Positions 14,159 to 21,722 of a DNA stretch of 23,862 nt are shown in pieces. Origin of the DNA: CAZIXN01 sp039180415. GTDB lineage: Bacteria; Planctomycetota; Phycisphaerae; Phycisphaerales; Phycisphaeraceae. The notes beneath the pieces were generated by a model. That model searched no databases. It saw only the letters and a program-made list of their open reading frames with translations, and was not told where the DNA came from. The stretch lies in assembly GCA_039180415.1 (NCBI GenBank), contig JBCDDH010000057.1, positions 1 through 23,862 of the forward strand, given 5' to 3'. Made by a program: the position numbers and the translations under genes. Positions within the stretch are counted from its first letter, which is position 1. Each line of letters opens with the position of its first letter.

Positions 14159-14188
14159 AGCCCGCCTGACTTCAGGCGGGCTTTTTTT
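14159..14188 (+). terminator. Rho-independent terminator after the PEP-CTERM gene
   Basis: AGCCCGCCTG (14159-14168) pairs with CAGGCGGGCT (14173-14182) around a short four-base loop, followed by seven T (14182-14188). Confidence 0.93.
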
Positions 14189-14274
14189 GCGCTTTGCCGA
14201 ACGATGTATGTTCTTCTGCGCCTTGGCGTCGGCGCAGCTTTCGACCGCTCGCCGAACCGTGACCAACGATCGTT

Positions 14275-15090
14275 GTGGAACCACTGCTGCTGCATCCCGA
14301 TACGCCGGCCTGGCTGGCCTGGGCGACCCTTCTCGCGGCCGCGGTCGTGATCGGCGTGGCCAAGTCGGGGTTCGGCGGGGGCATCGGCGTGCTCGCGGTG
14401 CCGTTGGTGGGCAACGTGCTCGCGGCGGACCACGCGGTGGGCGTGATGTTGCCGGTTCTGATTGGTGCGGACCTGGTGGCGGTCGCGCAGCACCGCCGGG
14501 AGCGATCGCCGCGGCACCTCCGGCCGGCGCTGGTGGGGGCATTCGCGGGCATCGTGTTGGCGGCGTTGGCGGTTTTCGCGCTACTACGCCGCGATGGGTT
14601 GGGCGGCGAAGCCTCGCGCGACGCGCTGGCCACGGCGCTGGCGGTGACGGTCGGCTCGGTCACGCTGACGATGGTCGCGTTACAGGTTTTTCGTTGGTGT
14701 GGCGGCCGACTCCGGCGGGTGCCCGACACCGCTTGGGCCGGGGCGCTGGCCGGGGCGCTGGCGGGGTTCGTCTCGGCGGTCGCGCACGCGGCGGGTCCGA
14801 TCATGACGCTGTACTGGCTGGAGGCTCGGCTGGACAAGCGGAAGCTCGTGGCGACGTTGGTCGTGTTTTTCTTTGTGGTGAATGTGCTGAAGGTTCCGTT
14901 TTATTTGCTGGGCGCACTGATTTCTCCCGCGACGCTCTGGGTGTCGTTGGGGATGCTGGCCGCGGTGCCCGTGGGCTCGATGTTGGGGCTCTGGCTGCAC
15001 CGACGGGTGCCGGAAGGCCCGTTCACGGCGGTGATGTACGTGGCGGCGGCGATCGCGGGAGCGCGGATGCTGGGGCAGGCGTTGGGCTGA
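14275..15090 (+). CDS. TSUP family (TauE/SafE) permease
   Basis: A 271-residue inner-membrane protein of about eight helices in the TauE/SafE family, exporters or importers of sulfite, organosulfonates and other small anions. The two half-repeats are visible: VAKSGFGGGIGVLAVPLVG (28-46) in the first half and GALAGFVSAVAHAAGP (about 160-176) in the second, each a Gly-rich re-entrant segment. The start is a GTG: an in-frame TGA at 14260 lies just upstream and no other start codon falls between. No Shine-Dalgarno site is present. The gap 14189-14274 shows nothing I can name beyond the preceding gene's terminator. Substrate unknown; the next gene starts 28 bases later. Confidence 0.9.
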   Translation: MEPLLLHPDTPAWLAWATLLAAAVVIGVAKSGFGGGIGVLAVPLVGNVLAADHAVGVMLPVLIGADLVAVAQHRRERSPRHLRPALVGAFAGIVLAALAVFALLRRDGLGGEASRDALATALAVTVGSVTLTMVALQVFRWCGGRLRRVPDTAWAGALAGALAGFVSAVAHAAGPIMTLYWLEARLDKRKLVATLVVFFFVVNVLKVPFYLLGALISPATLWVSLGMLAAVPVGSMLGLWLHRRVPEGPFTAVMYVAAAIAGARMLGQALG

Positions 15091-15106
15091 GGCTTGGCTC
15101 TTGATT

Positions 15107-15112
15107 TAGGAT
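15107..15112 (+). promoter_or_regulatory. Putative -10 box of the ASCH gene (or its Shine-Dalgarno)
   Basis: TAGGAT ends six bases before the GTG at 15119, matching the leaderless pattern. The same bases contain AGGA, which could act as a weak ribosome site instead, so this case is ambiguous. Confidence 0.3.
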
Positions 15113-15118
15113 CGCTGC

Positions 15119-15790
15119 GTGAACGTGCACGTCGCGATTCTGCGTAAGCCTTACCTCGACGCGGTGTTGGCGGGGACCAAAACGATCGAGAGCCGGCTGA
15201 CGCGCACGGCCAAGGAGCCGTACGGATCGATCGCGGCGGGCGAACGTTTGTTCTTGAAGCAGTCGGGTGGGCCGTTCCGGGCGACGGCGATCGCGGTGGG
15301 TGTGGAGCAGTTTGGCGGGCTCCGGCCGAGCGATGTCGAAGGCTTGCGACGGCGGTTTCAAGCGCGGGTTGGCGGAGACCACGCGTATTGGCGGGATAAG
15401 CGTGACGCGCGATTCGCGGTGTTCGTGACGCTGGGGGCGGTCGAATCGCTATCGGCGGGACCGAGCTACGCCGTGCAGTCGATGCGGGCGTGGTACACGC
15501 TGCCGGGGTCCGTGAGTCCGCTGCACGAAACGGTGTTGACGAGCGGCGCGATCCGGAACCGCTACGCGGCACTGCCGGGCGTTTCGGAGCGTCTGCGCGG
15601 CTCGCGGCTGACGCTGGTGCTGCCGGATGGGCGGGAGGTGTCGACGGAGTTTGCCGCTGGATCAAGGCTGCGGTGGCGCGGGTGGGGCGAGGTTTACGCG
15701 GCGGCGGGCGTGTCGCCGGGGGATCGGGTGCGCTACGTCGCGTTGGGAGACGATCGGTTTGCGGTGTCGTTTCCCGGAAAGGCTTCGTAG
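15119..15790 (+). CDS. ASCH-domain protein with B3-like C-terminal half
   Basis: A 223-residue soluble protein in two parts. Residues 1-130 look like an ASCH domain, a PUA-like beta-barrel that binds RNA or modified nucleotides: HVAILRKPYLDAVLAGTKTIESRLT (4-28) is the typical opening, with the Lys/Glu of GTKTIESR, and the FLKQSGGP block follows. The C-terminal part (about 138-223) runs LRGSRLTLVLPDGRE, RWRGWGEVY and GVSPGDRVRYVALGDDRFAVSF, an order and spacing (strand, Gly-Trp, helix, L/V-x-x-GD, strand) like a plant B3 or EcoRII-N DNA-binding pseudobarrel. That second assignment is my inference. GTG start at 15119. It lies between the TSUP permease and nadC, but no functional link is obvious. 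Confidence 0.78.
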   Translation: MNVHVAILRKPYLDAVLAGTKTIESRLTRTAKEPYGSIAAGERLFLKQSGGPFRATAIAVGVEQFGGLRPSDVEGLRRRFQARVGGDHAYWRDKRDARFAVFVTLGAVESLSAGPSYAVQSMRAWYTLPGSVSPLHETVLTSGAIRNRYAALPGVSERLRGSRLTLVLPDGREVSTEFAAGSRLRWRGWGEVYAAAGVSPGDRVRYVALGDDRFAVSFPGKAS

Positions 15791-15838
15791 GTGATCGGGC
15801 CCGAGACGTCGGGTTGAGATTTCGGGCATGATGCGGCG

Positions 15839-16786
15839 ATGTCCGACGTCGCCGAAGCTCGCGTGCCTGAACCGCTGGACGCCGCGGCGATCTACGACCG
15901 GGCGTGCCGGCGGGCGGGGTTGACCGACGCCGAGGTCGCCGCGCGTTTCGCGGACGACGTGGCCGTCGATCTCGCGCCGTCGGGCGTAGACGTGACGTCC
16001 TGGGCATTCGTCGATGGCGAAGCACACGGCGATGCACTGATGCGTACCCGGGAAGCGGGCGTGCTGTGTGGCGCTGCTTTTCTGGTGGGCGGGGTCGGCC
16101 GGGGAGGCCTTGAAGGGCTGCGGCTGGAGCTATTGGCCGAAGAAGGCAAGCCGTTGGCGCCGGGCGACGGCGCGGCTCGGTTGTCCGGCCCGCTGCGGCA
16201 GATCTTGACGTTTGAGCGGGCCGCGCTGAACCTCGTGACGCATCTCTCGGGGATCGCGACGCTGACCGCGAAGTACGTCGAACAGACGCGAGGCACGAAG
16301 GCGACGATTTGCGATACGCGGAAGACGCTGCCGGGGCTGCGGCGTTGGCAGAAGTACGCCGTGGTCTGTGGCGGCGGCACGCCGCATCGGGACGGCCTGG
16401 GCGACGCGATGTTGGTCAAAGACAACCACCTGGATGGTGTGCCGTTGGAGGCGTTGACGGCCACGCTGGACCGGGCAGCCGGCCGCGCGCGGGCCGAATA
16501 TCCGGGTCTGAAATTCGTCGAAGTCGAAGTGGACACGCTCGATCAGCTGCGCCGGGTTCTGGCCTCGAGCGTGGACCTGGTGCTGCTCGACAACATGTCG
16601 TTGGAACAGCTGCGTGAGGCGGTGGCGATGCGGGACGCGACAAACCCGCGCGTCGGCCTGGAAGCCAGCGGCGGCGTGACGATCGACACGGTGGCGGGCA
16701 TCGCCGCGACGGGCGTGGACCGCATCTCGGTCGGCGCGTTGACGCATTCGGCCCCTTCGTTGGACCTGGGTTTGGATCGGCGTTGA
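15839..16786 (+). CDS. nadC: Nicotinate-nucleotide pyrophosphorylase (quinolinate phosphoribosyltransferase)
   Basis: A 315-residue NadC that converts quinolinate and PRPP to nicotinate mononucleotide, CO2 and PPi in NAD synthesis. Conserved parts seen: the helix FERAALNLVTHLSGIAT (125-141), DTRKTLPGLR (159-168), the QKYAVVCGGGTPHR block (171-184), VKDNH (193-197), VEVEVD (227-232), LLDNMS (249-254), LEASGG (274-279) and SVGALTHSA (297-305). Length is slightly above the usual 280-290. nadA and nadB are absent from the window. There is no Shine-Dalgarno site; CATGAT, one base off a TANNNT box, sits six bases before the ATG. Confidence 0.98.
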   Translation: MSDVAEARVPEPLDAAAIYDRACRRAGLTDAEVAARFADDVAVDLAPSGVDVTSWAFVDGEAHGDALMRTREAGVLCGAAFLVGGVGRGGLEGLRLELLAEEGKPLAPGDGAARLSGPLRQILTFERAALNLVTHLSGIATLTAKYVEQTRGTKATICDTRKTLPGLRRWQKYAVVCGGGTPHRDGLGDAMLVKDNHLDGVPLEALTATLDRAAGRARAEYPGLKFVEVEVDTLDQLRRVLASSVDLVLLDNMSLEQLREAVAMRDATNPRVGLEASGGVTIDTVAGIAATGVDRISVGALTHSAPSLDLGLDRR

Positions 16787-16807
16787 ACGGCAGAGTGAAC
16801 CTAAAGC

Positions 16808-16831
16808 GTTACGAAATACGCTTGGCGTAAC
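16808..16831. promoter_or_regulatory. Inverted repeat between nadC and the PEP-CTERM pair
   Basis: GTTACG (16808-16813) and CGTAAC (16826-16831) are separated by 12 bases. There is no T-run, so this is not a clear terminator; it could be a binding site just upstream of the next promoter. Confidence 0.25.
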
Positions 16832-16838
16832 CGGTTTC

Positions 16839-16866
16839 TTGCATTAGGATTCTTGAGTCTTATTTG
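16839..16866 (+). promoter_or_regulatory. Weak putative promoter of the PEP-CTERM pair
   Basis: TTGCAT (16839-16844) and TATTTG (16861-16866) with a 16-base spacer, in an A+T-rich gap. The predicted start lies about 20 bases before the ATG at 16897. Confidence 0.3.
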
Positions 16867-16896
16867 AATCCTTGTTTATTTGCGACGGAGAAGAGT

Positions 16897-17967
16897 ATGT
16901 TTCGGGAACCGCGGTGTGGTCGTTCGTTGACGTTGGCCCTTTCGGCCTGCCTGATTGTTGGTGGGGTGTCCCCGGCCGCGGACGCGGCGGATCGAGATCC
17001 GGGGTCTTTCGTTTGGTTTATCTCGGACACGCAATACGAACCGCAGAACACGCAGTTGGCGCTGACCCGCGGCGGGGCGTGGCCGCTGGTGGTCGGCGAT
17101 CGGGACGTCTTCACGCTGTTTCCGGTGTTGAGCGATCAAGGGGGCGGCAACGGGTTTTGGCACTTGCTCGACGATTCGCCGTTCGGCCCCGATACGCTCC
17201 GCAGTTCGGTCTCGGCCGACGGCCGGATCGCGGTGGTGTCCGAAAACACCAGCGACCCGGGCGCGATCTTCGGCCCGACCGGCGCGTCGACGTCCCTGCC
17301 CTCGGACGTGGTCGCCGTAGCGTTCAATGCCGGCGGCACACTGCTCACCGCCGACGACTTCGGCAACGTCTTTGGCTTCCCGTACGACGAACAAGGGAAC
17401 ATCCAGGACTTGGCGGTGTCGCCGTTCGGGGAAGGCGCGTTGGTCACGGGCGACGAGTTCTTCTTTGCGCCCACCCAATCCTCACAGTCGTTTTTCCAAT
17501 TAGAACTCGGGGTGTCGTTCCAAGGGACGCCGAACCTCGAGTTCGACGCGCTGGGCCGGCCGCACGTGGTCTGGACCAACGGCGCGGCGTTCACGTTCGA
17601 CCCGATCTCGGCGTCGTGGACGGCGACGCAGATCTCGCCCAATCTAGAGGGATCGTTCGGAGCGCCGCTGCCGGTCGCGGCCGACACGCAGGGCACGATC
17701 GGTACCGCGTTCGTGGAAGACGACGGCGACCTGATGTACGCGTATTGGACGGCGTCGGCGGGCTGGAACAGCACGCTCGTGGACGTGAACGTCGACACGT
17801 TCTATCAACTCGGTCTGGACTTCGACTTCGACGACCTACCGGTGATTTCCTACGTCAAGAACGGCAGCGTGCACGTGGCGTACGACCCGATCGTTGAGGT
17901 GCCCGAGCCGGCGACGCTGGGGGTGGCGTTGGCGGGGCTGGTGTTGCTGAAGCGGCGTCGGGATTGA
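16897..17967 (+). CDS. PEP-CTERM exported protein, beta-propeller-like
   Basis: A 356-residue secreted protein. The first about 31 residues are a signal peptide (MFREPRCGRSLTLALSACL..., likely cut near ADA). The body has repeated segments of the form D-x-x-G-x-P-x-V-x-W/Y...W/Y...V (for example FDALGRPHVVWTNG, ADTQGTIGTAFVEDDGDLMYAYW and DFDFDDLPVISYVKNGSVHVAY), suggesting blades of a beta-propeller. It ends in a PEP-CTERM tail: EVPEPATLGVALAGLVLLKRRRD. The ATG at 16897 has GGAG six bases upstream; a TTG at 16864 would add 11 residues but lacks a ribosome site. It shares style with the next gene nine bases downstream and they are probably cotranscribed. Function unknown. Confidence 0.87.
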   Translation: MFREPRCGRSLTLALSACLIVGGVSPAADAADRDPGSFVWFISDTQYEPQNTQLALTRGGAWPLVVGDRDVFTLFPVLSDQGGGNGFWHLLDDSPFGPDTLRSSVSADGRIAVVSENTSDPGAIFGPTGASTSLPSDVVAVAFNAGGTLLTADDFGNVFGFPYDEQGNIQDLAVSPFGEGALVTGDEFFFAPTQSSQSFFQLELGVSFQGTPNLEFDALGRPHVVWTNGAAFTFDPISASWTATQISPNLEGSFGAPLPVAADTQGTIGTAFVEDDGDLMYAYWTASAGWNSTLVDVNVDTFYQLGLDFDFDDLPVISYVKNGSVHVAYDPIVEVPEPATLGVALAGLVLLKRRRD

Positions 17968-17976
17968 GGGGACGCG

Positions 17977-19371
17977 ATGCGGTGCTGTGGTCGATGGCGC
18001 GTAGCCGCGGTCTTGGCGGCGTGCAACGCTTCGCTGCCGATGGCGGCGCAGACGTGGGACGTGCGCGTGGCGTTCGACGGCAGCGGGCCAAGCTTTGACA
18101 CGCCGATCGACGCGATGGTGTTGCCCGACGGGACCCGGGCGTTGGGCTTCCGAGACGCGACGGGGCGGCCAACGGTGGCTTACGACACCCCCGACGGGTC
18201 GGCGGGGTTTTCGTCGTTTTCGGCCGATACGCCCGTTGCGGGCGCTCTCGATTTTGTGTCCGACGCCTTCGGGATCGTGCATTTCGCGACGCCGACCAAC
18301 GGCCTGGGCTACGGCATGGATTTCGGCCGGCGCGAAAACCTGGCTTTGGATTTTGAGTTCTCGTCCGGGGCACCGGTGTCCAGCGCCGACGTAGCGATCG
18401 CGGTGGACGCCCGGGGCGTTCCCACGATCGCATATCAAACGGAACCGGGGTTTCCGCGGTATACGTTGGACACGTTCGACCCGGTCGACGCGCGGTGGGG
18501 GTCTCGGTGGGTGCCGATGTCGAGCGATTCGTCGTTGTCGGTGTTCTCGGTGGACGCCGCGTACCTTGCCGACGGGCGCTTGGCTTTGCTTTCGCAAAAC
18601 CTGTCGGGCCTGGAAATCCAGATCGAGGACGCAAGCTTGGGTTGGGCCGCGCCGTTTGTTTTGACGGCCGACCTGCCGGCGTTTTCGTTTGCTCAGGCCG
18701 GGCTGACGGCTTACGGGAGCGAGGGCTGGGCGTTTTCGACGTTCGATTCGGGCGGTGTGGAGGTCGGGGTGTACGACGGCGCGTTCCTGACCCGGGAGCG
18801 GCTGCCGCTACCGAGCAATGCTTACCGTTTGCTTGATGGCGGGATTGCGTCGGACGGAGAGGGTGGGCTTGGGGTGGTATTTACCGATTTTGACTCGAAT
18901 ACGTTTTATGCCGAACGGTTCGGGCCGGACGATTGGCGGGTGGAAAACTTGGGTGTGTCGGGCGAGTTCGCGGCGTTGGCGTACGACGCGGACGGCTCGC
19001 CGGTGATCGGCGTACTGGAAGACGATTCGGACGCCGTGCTGTTGGTGACGCGCGGCATCGTGGGCGACTACAACGGCAGCGGGCAGGTGGAGCAGGGGGA
19101 CCTGAACCTCGTGCTCAACAACTGGGGCCTGGATACCTCGCCGGAAGCCGCGGGGGTGCCCGCGGGCTGGGTGAACGACCGGCCTTCGGGCGTGATCGAT
19201 CAGGCGGAACTGAACGGGGTGCTCAACAACTGGGGGGCGACCGGTCCGCCGAGCTTGCCGGGCGCGGCGGGGAACGCCGTGGTGCCGGAGCCGGCCGGGG
19301 CGATCGGTTTGGGGGGTGCCGTGGGGCTGCTGATTCGACGGCGACGACAGCTGCGGTCAGCGATCGCTTGA
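17977..19371 (+). CDS. PEP-CTERM exported protein with dockerin-like module
   Basis: A 464-residue secreted protein, second in a two-gene unit. After a short leader (to about residue 25; a LAAC sequence at 13-16 could alternatively be a lipobox) come propeller-like repeats (AVDARGVPTIAYQ; ASDGEGGLGVVFTD; AYDADGSPVIGVL). Residues about 364-420 hold two EF-hand-like loops, GDYNGSGQVEQGDLNLVLNNWG and DRPSGVIDQAELNGVLNNWG, as in type I dockerins; in planctomycetes these occur without cellulosomes. A PEP-CTERM tail follows (VPEPAGAIG..., ending RRRRQLRSAIA). A GAGGGG site lies six bases before the ATG. Its 3' end overlaps the opposite-strand HEAT-like gene by 15 bases. Confidence 0.88.
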   Translation: MRCCGRWRVAAVLAACNASLPMAAQTWDVRVAFDGSGPSFDTPIDAMVLPDGTRALGFRDATGRPTVAYDTPDGSAGFSSFSADTPVAGALDFVSDAFGIVHFATPTNGLGYGMDFGRRENLALDFEFSSGAPVSSADVAIAVDARGVPTIAYQTEPGFPRYTLDTFDPVDARWGSRWVPMSSDSSLSVFSVDAAYLADGRLALLSQNLSGLEIQIEDASLGWAAPFVLTADLPAFSFAQAGLTAYGSEGWAFSTFDSGGVEVGVYDGAFLTRERLPLPSNAYRLLDGGIASDGEGGLGVVFTDFDSNTFYAERFGPDDWRVENLGVSGEFAALAYDADGSPVIGVLEDDSDAVLLVTRGIVGDYNGSGQVEQGDLNLVLNNWGLDTSPEAAGVPAGWVNDRPSGVIDQAELNGVLNNWGATGPPSLPGAAGNAVVPEPAGAIGLGGAVGLLIRRRRQLRSAIA

Positions 19372-21633
19372 AGCGTTGGCGGAGGGCGCGGTCGACGGGT
19401 CGGAAGCCGAGCGACCCGAGGGCGCGGTGTCGGGTGCGGTCGGCGGCGCGGGATCGACAGGCTCGCTCGGTTGGGCTTGGGCTTCGACGCTGCCGATGCG
19501 GGCGGCGAGCTCGGGCTTCATGCTCGGGCCCAGGAGCATCCGGAGTTCTTCGAGCAGGCGGCGGCCTTGCGCGTCGCGGCCGGCCTGGACGTGTGACTCG
19601 GCGGCTCCGACAAACAGATCGATCACCGGGTCGTCGGGCGAAGGCTGGACGAGCTGGCCGTTCGCGCCTTCGTACAGTCGTCGGGCGACGGCGAAGGCCT
19701 TGACGAGTTGGTCGTCCTGGAGCAGCGCGGTGACCAGGCCGCGGTCGAGTCGTTCGCGTTGCTCGACGGTGAGCCGGTCGCGGCGGGGTACCAGGCCTTC
19801 AAAATCCAGGACGGCGAGCTTGGGGCGTTGCGTGGCGAGCCGGATTTCGGCACGGTCGAGGAGCATGGCGAGGTAGGCGGCGCTGGGTTGCTCGTCTAGC
19901 GGCGCCGCGTCGAGGGCGGCGGTGAGCACCGCTTCGCGAGGCCCGTACAACGAGTCGGCGGGCAGGGCGCGGGCGGCGGCGAGCGCCTGGTCGCCGGCGA
20001 CGCGGCCGGCCATGGCGATGAGGGCTTCGACCCAGGCGTCGCGGGCGGCGGTCCCCGGAGCGGGCGGAAACAGCGCGAGGGTGCGGAGGGTCTGGGGGTT
20101 CTGGCCACGCTGGCGAGCGGCGGTGATGGCGATGGGCTGGATCACCGGGTCGTCCGCCCGTTCGGCGAGGAAGACCAGCGGGAACTGCGAGTCGGCCCAA
20201 GCCTGCGCGGCGGCGCGGCGGATCGCGGGCTCGGGATGGTCGAGCCAGCCGACGATTTGTTCGAATTCACGGTCTTGGCCGACCTGCCCGGTGAGCGTGA
20301 CCAGCGCGGCGGTCGGGTTGCCGCCGCGAGCTTCCAACAGCCCGCGGACGTCGCGGAGCACGGCACGCTTCTGGCCGCCGGTGAGCTGGCCGGCGCGGGC
20401 GGCACTGGCCAGCGCGGCGGCGGCCTGCGACTGGAGCGCCGAGTCTTGCAGGAAGCCTTGGGCGGCGTCTACGGAGATCGCGCGGGGCAGCCGTTCGAGC
20501 AAGAGCAGGTACGCGCCCTGGACCGCGGTGACGTGTTCCTTGCTTTCGGCCAGGCGCTGGGCGGCGCGGTCGGCGGCCGGCTCGTCGGACAAGTCGCGCA
20601 GCAGGGTCGCCGCGCGTTGGCGTAGTTCGGCGGGCTCGTTCACGAGGACTTCGCGCAACGCAGCGCGGAGCGCTTCGTCGAAGCTGCCGCCCGACGCGAG
20701 CCGCTGTTCCGCCAACGAAATGCCCAGCTCGCGCAGCGGGAGCAATGATTCCCCGAGCAGGTCGGTCAGGACACGCGGCTTGTCTTCGGGGCGAGCCAAG
20801 CGATACAGCGTGATGTTGAGCTCGCGGAGCCGATCGACGAGTTGATCGGTCGTGATGTCGTCGGTGGCTTCGCGACGGACGAGGTTTTCGCGCAGTTGGC
20901 GTTCCCAGTCGGCGGCGTTGAGCGAGCGGGCCTGCTCCCACCACGCGGCCCACGCGGCGGCATCGGCGCCCAGGTCGTCGCGGCCGGAGAGCGTCCCCAA
21001 CGCGGCGAACGAGGCGTCACGCAGCGGCGGGGGTTGATCGGCGGCGGTGAGCTCCAGCAGGGTCAAGGCGGAGGCCTTGGTGCGGCGTTGGCCCAACGAG
21101 GCGGCGGCGTTCACGCGGGCCACCACCGAGCGCGACGCGTCCTCGGCGATGCGGGTGAGCTGTTCGGGGTACGGCTTGCCTTCGAACCGTGACGTCGCCA
21201 ACGCGAAGTCGTCGGTCAGCGACGGGGGCAGCGAATCGATCCGCCGCAGCAGCGGCCACCACAGGTCGTCGGCGGGGATTGCGGGCGAGGCGAACATGGC
21301 CTGCAACACGGCCTGATTGACCTCGAGCGGGCGTTGGGGCTCGAGCGCCCAGGCGAGCACTTCCTGCGCCGACCGGCTATCGCTTTCCAGCAGCGATTGG
21401 GCAGCGACGGTGCGCTGATCCAGAAAAGCGGAGGAAGACGCCAAGGTCTCGTACGGCTCGACCGCTTCGGGCGACAGGTCGGTGATGCGGATCTCGATCG
21501 GTTGGTCGCCGAGCCGGCTGGTCTGGCAGGCGGGCAGCGCGAGCGCGGCGGAAAGCAGAGCGGCCGTGGCCGGTGGCAGGAGGCGGAATCGGGGGCGTGA
21601 AGCGGTGGGCATGGCGACGGCTCGGAGCGACAT
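19357..21633 (-). CDS. HEAT-repeat-like lipoprotein
   Basis: A 758-residue predicted lipoprotein. A signal sequence (PPATAALLSAALA) ends in the lipobox LPAC with Cys36. Most of the protein is Ala/Leu/Arg-rich paired helices that read as HEAT-like repeats (for example RDASFAALGTL, LRQRAATLLRDLS, IRRAAAQAWADSQ), a protein-binding solenoid. Near residues 610-720 there is a more globular helical stretch with TPR-like character (VKAFAVARRLYEGANG, VGAAESHVQAGRDAQGRRLLEELRMLL). The tail is Pro/Ser/Ala-rich and unstructured. An ATG at 21612 would give a more usual 29-residue leader; neither start has a good ribosome site. It is divergent from serS and overlaps the dockerin-like gene tail to tail. Probably periplasmic scaffold; function unknown. 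Confidence 0.85.
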   Translation of the reverse strand: MSLRAVAMPTASRPRFRLLPPATAALLSAALALPACQTSRLGDQPIEIRITDLSPEAVEPYETLASSSAFLDQRTVAAQSLLESDSRSAQEVLAWALEPQRPLEVNQAVLQAMFASPAIPADDLWWPLLRRIDSLPPSLTDDFALATSRFEGKPYPEQLTRIAEDASRSVVARVNAAASLGQRRTKASALTLLELTAADQPPPLRDASFAALGTLSGRDDLGADAAAWAAWWEQARSLNAADWERQLRENLVRREATDDITTDQLVDRLRELNITLYRLARPEDKPRVLTDLLGESLLPLRELGISLAEQRLASGGSFDEALRAALREVLVNEPAELRQRAATLLRDLSDEPAADRAAQRLAESKEHVTAVQGAYLLLLERLPRAISVDAAQGFLQDSALQSQAAAALASAARAGQLTGGQKRAVLRDVRGLLEARGGNPTAALVTLTGQVGQDREFEQIVGWLDHPEPAIRRAAAQAWADSQFPLVFLAERADDPVIQPIAITAARQRGQNPQTLRTLALFPPAPGTAARDAWVEALIAMAGRVAGDQALAAARALPADSLYGPREAVLTAALDAAPLDEQPSAAYLAMLLDRAEIRLATQRPKLAVLDFEGLVPRRDRLTVEQRERLDRGLVTALLQDDQLVKAFAVARRLYEGANGQLVQPSPDDPVIDLFVGAAESHVQAGRDAQGRRLLEELRMLLGPSMKPELAARIGSVEAQAQPSEPVDPAPPTAPDTAPSGRSASDPSTAPSANASSDR

Positions 21634-21707
21634 CGTAGTTCTGCATCTATCGGCCAGGCGGGCGTTTGCGTTGTAGCTTCGGACCGGTCGCGGCGCCGTG
21701 GGGCCGG

Positions 21708-21713
21708 TAGGAT
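21708..21713 (+). promoter_or_regulatory. Possible -10 box of serS
   Basis: TAGGAT nine bases before the serS ATG at 21723; the same bases could serve as an AGGA ribosome site. No -35 box is seen at the expected place. Confidence 0.25.
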
Positions 21714-21722
21714 GCCGCGGCC

